Origin: Boesenbergia rotunda
Taxonomy: Eukaryota > Streptophyta > Magnoliopsida > Zingiberales > Zingiberaceae
Assembly: GCA_024364735.1 (NCBI GenBank)
Contig: JAGFNQ010001114.1
Location: 580,617-644,616 of the forward strand
Direction: 5' to 3'
Length of the DNA: 64,000 nt
Shown here piece by piece: positions 13,387-28,362 of this stretch (position 1 is the stretch's first letter; each line of letters begins with the position of its first letter). Made by a program: the position numbers and the translations under genes. Under the pieces are notes generated by a model that was not told the origin of the DNA, did no database searches, and saw only the letters and a list, made by a program, of their open reading frames with translations.

Positions 13387-14366
13387 TGATTATCTTGTCG
13401 AGGAGCGAGGTGGATTCCTAACTTAATGACGATTATAGCTGATCGATGGAGAATGATGGTGGTATCATACAGCGAAGTGAAGAACTACTCCGGCCGAAGG
13501 GCGCCCATCCTACAAAAAAGAAGACCGTCGGCAACCCACGGGAGAGTTTCCCGACAAAGTCCTCCGACGATCAAGTCAGAATCCGGTGGAGAAGATGGAG
13601 CTAAGGCAGAAATGACTGAACCTAAAAATATTACGCATACCTGTATGTGAAGGAAGGAAAGCCTTATATAGCCGAGGGAGCCGACAACCCCTATCCCCCC
13701 TTCTGTCCCCTTTTTTCTTATGTGGGAACAGGATCAGGGATCACTGTCAACTTGTCAACCGGTGCCGCATGATCCGACATATGCAGGGGCACCGTGGTAT
13801 GGGTTGTCAGAGCTTGTCCGGAATGTACTGTGTCAGCAAGATCTTCGCGATTCGAACACGAGTGGTGTCAGGCCCGACCCAGCGTGCGCCGACTTTGTTA
13901 CTACCTTTATCTGCGTAGTGTCAGAGGGTAGGTACAACAGCTGATAATGATCACTTTTGAGCCGTAGCACCCGTAAGGAGTACGCCGATCGCCTATCTTA
14001 AGGACACCAAACTGTGAGGCAAACGACACGCTGGTCGACACATATACGGCGTGCTGAGTCATGGTGTACTCGGACATCGGTCGATCGGCCTGTCCCCGAG
14101 AAGACAGAACTATAAGGTAAGGAGCACCCCGATCGGCTGATGTTAGGTTGCATATTCAATGCCCCCTGATGGGACCAGTTCAAGATTCTAATCGGCTAGC
14201 TATCCGATCGGGGCATCCGATTCGGGGGGTGGAACTCGGGCTAGTGATGATCCACCCCGTTTCATGCCTCACCATGTCGGGTTATCCAACCTCCATTTAA
14301 AAGTGACCCATCTTTACAAAGCGTCACGCTAGCCGACCGAATTACACATGAGCTAGGACGGGATCA
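13387..14366 (-). mobile_element. Solo LTR, probable Ty3/gypsy family (minus orientation)
   Basis: Read on the minus strand it starts TGATCCCGTCC and ends GACAAGATAATCA. It shares landmarks in the same order with the LTRs at 44501, 53559 and 58346: a TATATAAGGC box (complement of about 13663-13672), CTGACTTGATCGTCGGAG (about 13560-13578), GACGGTC followed by a T-rich stretch, and CCACCTCGCT near the end. No internal domains lie on either side, so it is a solo LTR of about 980 bp. No clean TSD is visible (TTGAT against ATTGA). The gypsy assignment is from general resemblance only. Confidence 0.72.
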
Positions 14367-15042
14367 ATTGACCTTTACAATCTTATCATTCATAGACAGT
14401 CAACCAATCTATCTGCTACCGAAGTGACTTGCCATCGAGAATTTGTTGATTCTTTGAGATCCCTCCAGCCAAAGTTTGCTCTGAATCCAGAGGATGAAAA
14501 CTAAACTCAGCCGGATTTCAGGTGGAATTGCCATCAAATGGATTTCAAATTATCTGTCTGTTCCGTTGATCAATTTTTCTATTCAATAAACAGGCCATAG
14601 TATCTTGACTCTTGTATCATTCATCCTAAGATCCCACATCCACCCAGAGTAAAAAGAACATTAATTGGTTCAACCATGCTAACAACGTACAGCAATCAGA
14701 AAAAATAAAACAGATATATGAAGAAACGAGGAATATTTTCATTTATGACGGCTGATTTGAACAAATTGTGAGGGCAAATGGTGGCCTCGTATTCAACATA
14801 ATCTACATTTCTATTTGACTAAAAAATTAGAAACAATTTTCTGAAGAGCATTGACTATGCTATCTATGGTATCGAAACCAGCAGCTCGCGGAAAAATTGC
14901 ACTGATGAGGTTGTCGAAATCTCAAGTGCCTTGCATTCGGCTATTTGTGTTATCATGCCACAAATTTAATACTGATCTATTTTGTCTATCAAACTTTCAT
15001 GTGCTTATGAGTGAAGAAAAACATTTCATCTTGCGCCGCCTA
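14367..15042. other. Spacer and 3' UTR of VHA-a
   Basis: The stretch downstream of the VHA-a stop (minus strand, 15043) should include its 3' UTR. No other feature is seen. Confidence 0.45.
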
Positions 15043-18000
15043 TTAATCCTCATCATCCACGAGTAACTTAAAGGAGAAAGGCCTGAATTTGTACCCATCG
15101 CCATGGTAGAACTTGCCCATGAATTCAACCCAATGAAGACGCAAAGCATGAAGGAGCGCACTCAGGGTTTCCATCATCAGCAAAACGAATGCTGTCGCAA
15201 AAGCGAAGACAGCAAGACCTGTTATCCGGATGACTATGTTATCATACCTGTACAAAGGGTAGTTAAATGTCATATAATCACATTGGAAAATTCTGACCGC
15301 ATTTTGCAGCACCATTGTTGAAATTGTAGAATAAATATACATCAGTGTATGTGGTGTAAGGGACCACTCAAGCAACCCATGCTGAAACTTGATTGGATAA
15401 ATTTAATTTGCCATTGCACCAATTTTTATGAAAGAGTTGGAAAAAGCGACAGACTAAATTATTCAAGTTTGTTCACTTACCCCCAAGCAAGGAGTAATAG
15501 TTTCTCATAGAAAACAGTCGACAACTCTGAGTGTGCTAAGCTGAATGCCAATAGAAACAACTGAACTCAGTAAAACAACAATTGGCTTAGATTGGTAGAA
15601 CTTAAACCCTATTTAATGTGACACTTACCTAAGGGCCCAAAGGCGGAGGTATGATGCTGTGTTGGAGACTGCACCTAGGACAAACTCAATAGAATGTATC
15701 ATCTGATGAACAAGTACCTCGCTGAAATTGAAATCTTCATGTTGCTGATGCCTTGCAGAATTTGGTTCATGATCAAGATCCATTTCAGATGTTCCAAGAA
15801 TGCCATAGGTCCGTCCTTGGAATCGCTATTCAAGGACATTACACACACAGTAAATAGCATCTAAAAATTATAGCTATTGCTAAGTCTCAAAACGGATAAG
15901 ATATGTAAACATAAGTATCAAGTAAAATAGAAACAGCACTGGACTGCAATTTCTTGAAAATCAAATATAGATTCAACAAGCTTACTACAGACATGCTCCA
16001 TAATAAATCAAACTAAAAAAAGTTACTAGTAAGCTCAATGTGAAAGTAAATTCAATAAACCGAATAGTAGATTTATTCAAATAAACATGTCATCATAGAA
16101 GAAAAACAAAAGAATCAACTGATGGAGTAGAATTCACAATGACTTTTCTTGAGCATCCAATACTACTTTTCTTGAAGATCATCCATGAATAGATGCAGTG
16201 AGCATAAGTTTAAAATTCTACCTCTGTCTGTTGTCTCTTCAAGATAAATGGTTTTGGAAAAAGCATCCAAGGAACTGCCACTATGGCAAGAATCAATAAT
16301 AATATCTGCATACAGAATCAAGCAAACTTCAATTATGACCAGAACCAATAATAATATCTGCATACAGAATCAAGCAAACTTCAATTATGGCCAGAACCCA
16401 TAATAATATCTGCATATAGAATCAAGCAAACTTCTGTTTGTAGAGCACATAGAAAACACGTCCATCTCTCTGTAAAGAAGATGAATGCAAAGAGTGACCT
16501 GCAATTCTTTCTGGCCCCAAAACAATTGATTCTCTCCAAGATTGCCAAATGGATCAAGGAACATATAAATCATTACATGATACAAATCAGCTTGAGATCC
16601 TGTGCACCATTTGATGACAATAAGAAGTGAAAGATAACCAAAGAGACTGTTGAGAAATATCATCTGCGGAATAAACTGATACCTGAAAAGTGAGTAAAGG
16701 AATTCATATTTCAGAACCTTGGTTGAAGAGAAGATAGACAATATTCAAGCATAATTATGACATACTGTATATCGAGGGGGTTTGCATGAAATTTGGCGTC
16801 GAAGTAACTCAATATGATTCCTAAGTTCATCTGAGATACACCTAGCAATATTGACATCTTCATTTTGAGTGAGTTCAAAAAAGGCAATTCAGAGCGACTC
16901 CCACGCCATTTAGGATCCACCCCAAATGGGTATGGATCTCGGTACTTAATAAGGCCAACAGTATGCGCATCACTGAAACAATAGTTAAGAAAAAAGAAGA
17001 AAAAATCAGACATATAAAGAAAAAAAGTTGCATAAATATGGAGTAATCAGGAAAATGATTTTTGAAGGCGTGAGATCTAAGAGTTACAGAAAAAGTCTAA
17101 TCATCAGTGAGCCACAAGTACTCTACAACAACAGAGTTGCTACCACATAGGATTTTGAAATTTGAGCTGAGGATGTGTCAAGTATCAATGTAGTTGGCAA
17201 TGAATGAACAACTATGTTGGTATTAAATGAATCAGTTAATATTGACTCTTACCATTTGGTGGAAGTTTTAGTAGCTATATAAACTAACTTACAAATGAAT
17301 TTAACAATGGGCATTGTATGCATGTTGTAACACAGAAAACATAGAAATCAGTCTAGGATAATCCAGCAAGCTATTGTGGACAGTATCTTATACAATCATT
17401 TTTTTGAATGATGTATAATTTTGAAACCTAATAATGAACTTAAGCCAGAGCCGCCTGGCTCTCAACTATCCCATTGAAATTGAGGAAGTATGTTCCAAAT
17501 CCTCTTTGCATGCTTAACATCTTCGATCAAAAGGTAATTTTCAGTCATATGGTTCCAGGCATGTTTCAACTCTTAGATTGATTTATCAATGTTGTTATTA
17601 TTATTATTATTAATATTATTATTAGGGAACAAAGAGAAGTTGCTAAGAGTCAAACATTAGAACCAAAATCTAGCATAACAAAGAGAAGTTGCTAAGAGTC
17701 AAACATTAGAACCAAAATCTAGCATATGCAATGGTACCCAAATTTTAAACCCTTGTTTCAAGCCAGAGTTTTGGTCCCTAGTCAAAACGAAATTGTTTTG
17801 TGTCATCACAGCCGTGCCAACAAAGGGTGTTGGTTGCTCCAACAAGGAGGGGAAAGAAGAAGAATACCAGGAATTTGTCTAGAGGAGGTGTTGCCAACGC
17901 TGAAGAATCATGAGCTGCAACACACCTTAGATCTCCCTTGTGAACCAACATTGTAAAAGGAGAAAACTTAACTAGGGTTTCAACGTAGAGGAGATTTGGC

Positions 18001-21000
18001 ACAACTTTCTGCAATGAACGATGGATGAATTGGAGCTTATCGCAGCAAATAATTCAGAGCTTCTCAAGGGAAATGCTGCTAAAGGAATGAAATGATGCCA
18101 AAGGATAGTTTCTTATGGAAGACGTTGATCCAGGATTGAGTGATTTGGAGGCTCTGGAGCTTTTCACGATTAAGGCAACCACTAAGTTTCTCTCATGTAG
18201 CGGGGACTTTGAAGCTTCTCGTATGCTGGTCAGCAGACAGAATGAAAATTTTTGCCCATGTTGACAGACACAGCTCATGATTTTAATCATGGATAGTACA
18301 TCTACACACTAAATTTCTTGTGACATCTCAGTGACTACTTTCATACTAGGACAGACAATAGAAATAGAAGGATAGCATTCTTAAAGAAATGAAGGGGCAA
18401 ATAGTGTGCCAAACATCAAGAGTTGCAAAATTGGCTGCAACTGCAATTTATTCTGAGGAATCACAAGTCATTGGATTAGATCATCATGAATCAAGCCATT
18501 CAGATGCCAAGATAATCTGTTAGTTCATTCAAGATAAATAAGGGGAAAAGCACAAGTAATTGCCTTTTTATAAAAATCAAAGACCCTATTTTGGAAACTT
18601 CCTATCAACCCCATAAACCATTCCAATTTTTAATCCTCAAACAATGTTGACCAACACATTATTGTATAAAATTCATGTAGAGCATCTTGGTTAAACTATT
18701 GTTCTGGGGATGTTTAGGAACATTAGGTATTTGGAAGTAGGAGCCTCATATAGTGTTCAAGCAGAAGAGGACCTAAACGGTGCATCTGCCCAAGAAATAA
18801 AGATCCGGACCAGGTAGACCTTACAGATATGATGTTCTTCTAAGTACAGAATTTCAAATCCTGACACATTAAAACTAGACTTGCACAGCGTCTCACAGGA
18901 TTTGATGCAGAAGATTTTCCTTTGCCTATAGCAGAAAGCATAAGATTCGAGCTTGGGAAGTGTAAAGCAAAGAAGTAGCATCATAATTACCATCTCCAAG
19001 CAAATATATTAACAAATACTTATAAAACTTAACAATATGCATCTGTCTTATATTAACTACAGTGTACTAATAATGTGCAAAAAAACATAAAATCCACTGA
19101 ACCAAATGGCTACTATGCAGGGCCAAGCTAAGGCTATTTCTGCATCATCAGATAATAGTATGCCACAGTTGAATGGTTTATCCTTTACCTGCAATCAGCA
19201 TCACGGCATTTGTATGCAGATTCACCAAAGATATAGAAGGGAACAGAGAAGAATTCATTGTATATTAGCCCACAATAAATTGAAAATAAGGCCATCAACA
19301 GTAGTACATAGCGCCCTCCATATGCCATCTCCATAAAGCTGCCAAGTTTCTGGGAAGGAGTTGATATTATCTTAGATCATCACGACAGTTACAACAAAGC
19401 ATTTTCTTCAAAAACTGACCAAACCAGTGGGTCATAAAATCATCAAAAACATAGTTTACTTGCTTTTTAAGTTAATAGTCATGCAAACCAATGAGTGGGT
19501 CATAAAATTATCAAAACCATAGTTTTCTTGCTTTTTAAATAATTACAATTGACAAAAGAAGCTGAAAAGGAATTATCAGGTCAAATGCTTTAGTTTACAA
19601 TGGGAGTGTATCACACTGTATGAGAGAAAATAAGAATCTAAGGGGGCGTTTGGTAAGCTTGTTTTCCATTTTCATTTTAGAAAATGCTTTTCTGGAAAAT
19701 GTTTTTTCATTTTAGTTTTCCAGAAAAGATATCTTTTTTGGAAAACTGGAATGAAAAAAGTTTTTCAGAAAATGCATTTTCTGAAAATGAAAAGAAAAAG
19801 CACCAAACCCCCTAAAATTTCCCAGATCCAGAATTTCTTTTCTAGCGAATGTCACAATAAAAATTAATGTACTAAATGATCATTCACATATAATGTAAAT
19901 GTTAGCATTAACCCTAGAGCCAATTATGAGATGATTGACTAGGAACTTTTTTATCATATTTAATCAATAAAGGCAAAGGTTTTGGTTATTTTATTTATTT
20001 TATATCTGTGCCAAATGAATAAGTATAATATAGAACACTACTCTTAACTATTCCTAGTCCAGCATTAATAAACAAGGACAATATTAATGCGTTGAGACTA
20101 GCATGTATGTCAATTGATGACTTAATCTCATAAGTCATGGATATAAAATATCAAATTGACACATGAATTTATATTAGAGAATATATACAGAATTGACCCG
20201 CTATGAGAAAGTTTCATGGATCGTTATATGAGTATCATAAACTTTCTCATAGTGACTATTGGTATGGATAGTCCTCAGACCTGAAGTCACTACGATTCCC
20301 TACATAAGGAGTTGTATACTTTGGTATCGTCAAATGTCACTCATAACAGGGTGACTATAAAGTCGATCATTAGTATGCAACAAATTATGCGGAGGGATGT
20401 GAGTGATGTAAAAGAAATCTATCTCTTCCATATGACAGGAGTGATATCTGTGGATCCCTTGACCGAGTAGGACTACTAAAATGCATGGTCATGCTCAAAT
20501 GAGTCAATATGAGATATTGAGCTCATTTGGTTGAGTGAATCTACTTGGGAATCAAGAAACACAAAGATTGATAAGAGGATGACACAGCCTATGTCTTATT
20601 GATCTAGATATCGAGGATAGAAGGACAAAGTCATACAAGATAATAGACATGGAAAGGTTAGGTCGGATTTCGACTTTCTCGTCACTTAGGTAGCAATGAT
20701 GCATTGCTAGATGCCGCTCATTTCTTATGTATCTAAAGTGGTTTAGATACATTGCCAACGTTACGAGAGTCTATTGGGTCACACACAGAATACGTTGTTT
20801 CGGAGATACTTTGATTTTAGTTTGACTAAAATGTGATATGAAATTGGATTAATTGAGACTAAAATGAATCCAATTGGACTATAAGATTGAGTCTAATTCG
20901 AGTTAGACTCATTTGGATTAGACTCAACCACTTAAGATGGGTTAATGTTCATTAAAAAGTTTAATGAATCATTATTACAGAGGAAGATCAAGAGGTGTGA

Positions 21001-24000
21001 TATTCATTGGATGAATAGAAGATTAAAAGCCAAAGGAAGACCAAGAGATTTTGATATTCATTAAGATTAATGGACATTAATCACATGGAATACCAAGAGG
21101 CAAAAAAAAAACTTTTGTATTCATTGGATGAATACAAAAAACATGATTCATGATGATGAATCAACTTTTGACTCTCTTCTTCCTCTTCTCCCCCACCTTG
21201 GCCGAAACCCATTTTTGGGGTTTTTGGTTTTCTTGTTTTGTGAATCATCCCAAGTTGCTAGCACAACTAAGGTGGTTCTTTTCCGAGACCAAGTTCGTGC
21301 GATAAACAAGACGTGTTCGTGTGGATACTACTAGAGGCACGACCACTCTGATCGTGCGGAGATCCGGCGAACCAAGTTGTTATTGGGATATACTAAGGGC
21401 ACGCAACAAAGGTAACCAATCTTATCAACGATATATACTACTTTCGCATGGATCACTAGGAAGGGATCGATTTTCTGCTACGCAAATTTTTAATTGTTTT
21501 TCGCATAAGATCCCTACAGTAAACTCCTATTATTAGAATAACTTTCATAATGTGATATGCCCACCAATGAGGTTATTCTAAAGCCAAAAGAGATAAAGAA
21601 ACAACAGAGATGGGATTAAAATATGAGCATAGTCAAATTGCATGTCAAATAATAAAGATTGTAATAAGGATAAAGAGTGTGTGGAGGATGGAATTGCAAT
21701 AAAATAAGGCTTAGTTAAAAATACACAAACCTTAGGTATGAATGTAAAATGCCAATAATGGTAATCAATATTATAGCAGAGGGGGCACCTAAGGAAAAAA
21801 AATACAAATAATGTCGCAATTAAGATAGTGATAAGAGAATGGGCGAAGAATCTTTGGTATGTTGCCCGATAAGCCTAAAAAAATCCATAAAAATAGAGCT
21901 TTGATCTATCACACCCATTTGTTAATGAATAAACTATATACAATTGTGGAACTTCTTATTGTGTTTCTTTCCTAGCTGATGGATGATAAATGTCATGATA
22001 CTTAAAAATTGGCATTTTACTGAACCGCGTAAATAAGTTTCGGTATTACTCAAATCAAGTACCCAACTTTTATAATATCCAAATCACGTACTATATTCCT
22101 AAAATACCCCTTCTCTTTATAGGTCCAATAACCAGTTTTGTCCGAAATTGACCGATGGACCTAGAGAACTCCGAATCATTTCAAACCAAAACCAATGTAC
22201 TCCTAGAAACCTCCTTAATGTTTTATGCTCTCAGATCTAAATATGATAGTGTAAATTGAGAGCAGTGAATTAAATTGAGAGCACATCTTCAAATTTTTAT
22301 TCTACCCATTCAAAAATTCACTGCTCTCAATTTACGCTATCGAATTCAGATGTAAGAGCATACATATATTAAGGAGGTTTTCAAGAGTACATTAATTTCA
22401 GTTTGAAGTGATTCATGATTCTCTAGGTCCATCAGCCAGTTTGGGGATAATTGATGGACCTATACTATTAGAAAATTCAAAAGTTTGATAATTTTTAAAT
22501 TAGGGGAGTTCTAGGAACCCATTGGTGGTGTTGGTTAGTGAGTATTATTGTCCTAGGCCTATAATGAACTTATGATAAATTTTATCAAGCCTTTGCAAGT
22601 TTAAAAATTACTTCTCTCAATTTACGCTATCGAATTCAGATCCAAGAGGGCATAAATACATTAAGGAGGTTTTCAAGAGTATATTGGTTTTGGTTTGAAG
22701 TGATTTAAGTTCTCTAGATCCATCAACCAAAAGAGGGGTATTTCAGGAATATGGTATGTGATTTGGGTATTATGAAAGTTAGGTACGTGATTTGGATAAT
22801 ACCGAAACTTACGTGGTTCTGTAAAATGTCACTTAAAAATTGTTCTGCACTGTCCTTTTGAATCAGATGTCAAATCATTACTATGTAACCTAGAAATGTG
22901 CAAGTTTTTTTTAAAAGGATACAAAGTGCAAGTTAGTTAAAAGTTTGCCAACAGTTATTAGGTGAGAAAAGCTTGCATTTCTTACCCAATAAAACCATCA
23001 ACCATCTACCATCTACCTACACTTGGAAAATACTAACCCCTGTTTGCTTGGAAGGATGGAAATAAAAACTAAGGAAAGTTTTACATGAGGAAAATTTTAC
23101 GAAATAAAGATGTTTATTTCGTTAAAAAGAATGGACTACTCGTCCTTGCCGTTGTTTAAAATAATGGACGGATTTAATAACCCATCTGTGGATATTTTTT
23201 TGATATTTTTTTATTGCCCAAATCAAACGAAAAGAACTTTACTTCTTCACATTTTTTTTTATTTTTCTCACACTCGTGGCTACAGGGGCCTTGCACGGCT
23301 GCAGGCGACACTGCATGGCCATCGCAAGCGACCCTGCATGAGTCGCCACTTTCCTTTCTCAATCCACACCTCGAAGTAAATAGAGCATAAATGATCCCTT
23401 CATAGTGGTGCTTAAACATACACTAAAATGAGGTTCACAATCAAAAGTGGCAGGTAGAAATAGACTAGAGATGCTGTGGCAAGTAGAAATAGACCAGAGA
23501 TGCTTGACGACTGGCAAGGAATGAATGGATAGAAGAAAAAGAATTGACCTGGCAACTCAATAGATCGAATAAATTAATGATATACTGAAAGTGAGTGCAA
23601 ATCAAACAAAAAAAATTAACAATATTGAATGTCAGAGTAGGTTTGGAGGGTAGAAAAGCCCAAAAATAAGAACTATACATCATAGGCTAAATAGTCGATG
23701 CTCACAATTTGTCATTGTTGTTATTATTGTTCCTTGAACATCTGCAGCACATGGAATAATGACAATGAAGCTCAACAATAGGAAGACTACAAGAATGGAT
23801 CCATTGGGAGCAAAGAACATAATGTGAATTCTATTTACCAATACTAAAAAAAATGCAATAATTTCTCAAAATTCTTAATGAAGCAGGCTCATAATCTAGA
23901 TTTCAAATTTCTTAAACATGGGATGGAACAACTTGGAGCCAAACTGAATTAGATAATTAGACCATCCTAATATGGCTCTAACCAATTACATCATAATCGA

Positions 24001-27000
24001 GACAGCTGAAATGTTCTCCCATCCATTTATAAAATTGACAATTGATAGCATCTTATGATATGAAATATCAAAGGATTGCAAATTTAGTATGTTCTCATGC
24101 AGGATACATAGGACATATAGCCACAAATTTCTATTCTATAGGGAATATGAGAAACTAACTTCCAAGGAAGAGTGGAGATGCATTACAAAGATTCAAAAAC
24201 AAAACATTTCACAAGGTAAAGACCATGTTTGACTTCAGTGGCATTTAACCTGGAAACCCTTGACAAATTTGTAGTCAAGAACATACAAAGAAATTCTCAA
24301 AAAGTTGAAGGAAGATAACAACCTGAGATCCTAGTTTTTTCTCATGCAGGATAAGAACGAGTGATCCCAACAGCAAACATAAGCCGTGGCCCCAGTCACC
24401 AAACATCACAGCAAATAAAAATGGAAAGGTAATGACTGAATATACAGCAGGATTTGCTTCTTGGAATCTAGCAACGCTACATATGAACAAGAAACATTAT
24501 CATAAATATGAAATTACTAAAATGTGATTTCAAAATTTTATTAAGAAATATTATTCAACTTATTAGTTAATTCTTGCAAAATCTCTTCACATAGGACCAA
24601 CAAGTTAATTATTTTCAAGCTTGTTTCATTTTCATTGCCAGAGAGACTTTTAATAATTATAGAATCCATTCAAAACAATCTTCCATGATATTTCTTATTC
24701 GGTGATGGCTCTATTTTGATCAAAAACTGACTTGAAATATACTCTTAGACATTGAAAGCTTTCAACAACTGGTAATGTTTCAAAAATAGCCATACTTGTT
24801 GCAGCCACACCAAAGTAAATAGCATCCTATTCAAATAGTTGTAGGAATTGAAATTTTATATGGACAAACTAACAGGATAAACGATGGTGAAGATATTCTA
24901 GCTCAATAAGTTTAGGAAGGAAACATAAATGATGTCTTAAAGACAGATGACATTGTCACTGGCTGAAATTCATGCAAACATCGTCCATTCAACATGATTG
25001 GTGATTTATCCATATTACATATCAAGTTAATTACCAAAAGCCAAAATGAGAAATTAATAAAATTTCAAGGACATACCCATATGCATCCACAATTTCCTGA
25101 AATGCATTTGTGAACTGATTTGTTCTGAAGTATGTTGGGGGAGATTCAGAAGAATCCATATCATGAAATATTATCCCCACTTGAGAATTGCTATGAATTG
25201 TTGCATGATGCAAAGCCTCCTTGATCTGTGGCATCAAAAGATCATTTAAAATAATTATAAACAATCACTATATTAACTATCCTGCCATGATATAAACACT
25301 TTTATATGCTATAATTTCACCTAATATAATAATACAATGAATTAATTTATCACCTGTGGTTTAGCAAATGTTGGGCACCATCCTTCTCCAACAAGGCACT
25401 TTTTTGTGACATCAAAGTTAAGCATATTCAATGTGTCATATACAGCTTTTTCTTTTTTAACCTAAAATAGAATGAAATCAATAGTGAACATCTTGTACAT
25501 ATGAAATTAGTATGCGTACATGTATTGCTGGAAAAAGTTTCACTAATAAGACTGATATTCAAATCAAACTAGTAGGAGCAGATAGTAACTAGTTATACCA
25601 TGATAGTCCAGTTCCAGAGTTGAGAACCAATTGAAGCCAACGCCTTATTTCTATGGCGCATTCCAGCATCTAATGTTGCTTCAAATTCAGAGAGGCGCAA
25701 CGAAACCTAGATGAGCATAATGAAACACAATACCGAATTAGTTATTATGGATTTCTTATGGATCACAGCAATGATGTGAACTCCCCTGCTTCAACCACAA
25801 AGGCGCAAACATAGTGACAAGTTCCCAAAAACCCAAACAGCTAAATGACTTACCTGCAGATACAAAATGTTCTATAATATACCAAAAATGGATGTGATAG
25901 TAAGTGTGATTGGCATCTATTATAAGACTACCAGCCAACTAGAAAAGCTAAGCTTTTGAGAGAAGGGCAGAATACAGATATGAATAATTTAATTAAAACA
26001 TCAACCAATGTATTTATAACAATATAATACATTATTCTCCATTATTTTAAAATTCTTTCATAAGTGCATCAATACTTTAAAAAATTATCTAACACTTGAC
26101 TCTTCAAAATATCTTCACAACAATGTTAGTTTAAGAGAATGAGAAGATCAAAGGCTTAAAAGAGAATGCATAACCTACAGTTTCTTCATGGAGAAGGACA
26201 AAAGGGAAAATTCATTTCAGAGAGTATTGATATGCCATGGTAGAGAGAACAAGCAGAAGATAATCATAAATTAATTCCTAATTGTAGAACATCTGCTAGC
26301 TCATATAATACTCCCAATAAACTTCAGAATAAAATCTTAATCACTGAAACGAGGTAATAACTGAATGTGAAAATTCTTGTGCACATACTGAAGTCTAAAT
26401 GATCAGTTAAAGAGTCTTAAGAAACATTGGCACCACATGATGAACTGAGTAGGAAACAGAAAACCTCATGCGCTAGTTGTTTCTGTTTGTTGTTCTCTTC
26501 TGGTACAGGATAGCAACTTGCCCCAAAAGCTTGACAGATTTTCAGTATTTTGCTCTTAGCCTGCTCTCCAGAGAAGAAAACTACAAATACCGTCTTGTGT
26601 ACCTACATAATATGAGCACAAATATACTGAATGTTATTAAAAAAAACCCAACATGTAACATAAAGCACAGGTAAAGATGCATGGGGAAAAGGAAATTGAG
26701 CTTAAGGTCATTAGTTTTCTTTGTCAGGAAATTTTAAAATGTTCTAAAATCCTTAAGAAAACAAATGGTATCAAGAATAAATATGGCTTACGTTAGCAAA
26801 AAAGTGAGGGAAGGATACTCTTACCATTTCACCAGACACTGGATCCATGACCTGCTCCCCTGCAGGTGCCTGATTGAAGAACATATTACCCCTGGTGGCC
26901 CGGAAGAGCATCCTCTCAAATGTTAGCTCTTTTGACTTGCATATAATCCCACTGATGAATCTCAAGCCAGCCATATTTGAAGGCTCGGGCTGAATAGACT

Positions 27001-28321
27001 GTTAATGATATTCTTGTTTCAGTAACCATGAATAAACAACATACTTACTACAGTTAACAAGGAGAGGCAAAAAAAAAAAACCTGCTCAAGCAAAGATAAC
27101 CCGCCCTCATCTTTCATAGAGTAGTTGTTTTCGACTAACTCAGTCTCTGCCATGACTGCATGATTTTGAGCTGAGCCAAGAAATCTACCTGCCTGGAATA
27201 AAACATAAGTGCAGATCCACTGAAGCAGCCTATCATAAATATGGAAATGCCTCAAAGAATGCATTTCTATAGTGTCAAAAAATGCAAGAAACAGTATAAG
27301 AGGAATTCCCTTTGTGTTCAAAGAACATAGTTGGCAACTTGAAAGCCCACAGACTGTGTAGTTCTTTATTATGTTTTTTTGAAGAGTTTTTTGCATGATC
27401 ATAAGAAAGTCATCAAATGTGATTTCTCCTATTTGTACTGTGATACTTCATACTTCAATAAACCTGTATCACTAAACCTAAAGCTTTTAGTAATTGGTTA
27501 ATTGCATAACCAGAAGCAATTCCATATGAATTAACTTTGACCTAATTTGATATGGAAAGATTTTTTTTTATCATTCCAAGAGATCCAATAGCAAATATAA
27601 CCAAAACTTGTATTGTTATGATTCATAAGATTTTATGGATCTAGAATCTATTTAATTGGAATAATTAGTGTGAGGAGTAGAAATATTTTTTTCTATTTTA
27701 ACATGAAATTCACAACATCTTTGGTATACCACAACAGATATAGTATTCACTAAGATATAATTTGTGAGAGTTTGTTTGGCTGATTGGAATTATGAGCAAT
27801 TTGATGGTTGATTTACACATTAATGAAAATGTATTCAAGAAAATATTGAAGTTTATATTGTTTTATATTTAAAATTAGATGATGTACGTTTGAGTTACAT
27901 TACATATATATTGGTATTAACATAAGTGAAGTACTTAGTTTTGTGTTATTGATACTAATATGTAAATAATAAGAAATAAAAATATTCATTATTATTTTTA
28001 TATTATAGGTTGGAGTGTTGACTTGTTAGGAAACATTAACAACACAAACAATAAGTAAATGTAGTAAAGATGAAAATTTTTAGGTGGATCAAAATATTAA
28101 CATTTGAGAACAATTAGGTGTATCCCCAATGGATGATAAAATAAGAGAAAATAGGTTGAGATGATATAGATATATTCAAAGACATTGAATATATTGTGCA
28201 GTAAGAAGAGTTGAATCTAATGGAATGAAAGGTGTATGGAGTAGAGGAAAACCACAAATATTGGACAATCTAATAAAAATGATAAAAATGATTTTTAAGT
28301 AACTGAATACAGCTAGTGATA

Positions 28322-28362
<41 letters not shown>

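Noticed and set aside
17726..18290. Open frames in VHA-a intron 12
   Set aside because: No recognisable protein, and they fall between confirmed exons 12 and 13.
23030..23470. Possible MITE beginning ACCCCTGTTTGCTTGG with a GC-rich patch near 23280-23345
   Set aside because: I could not find a matching inverted end or a TSD.
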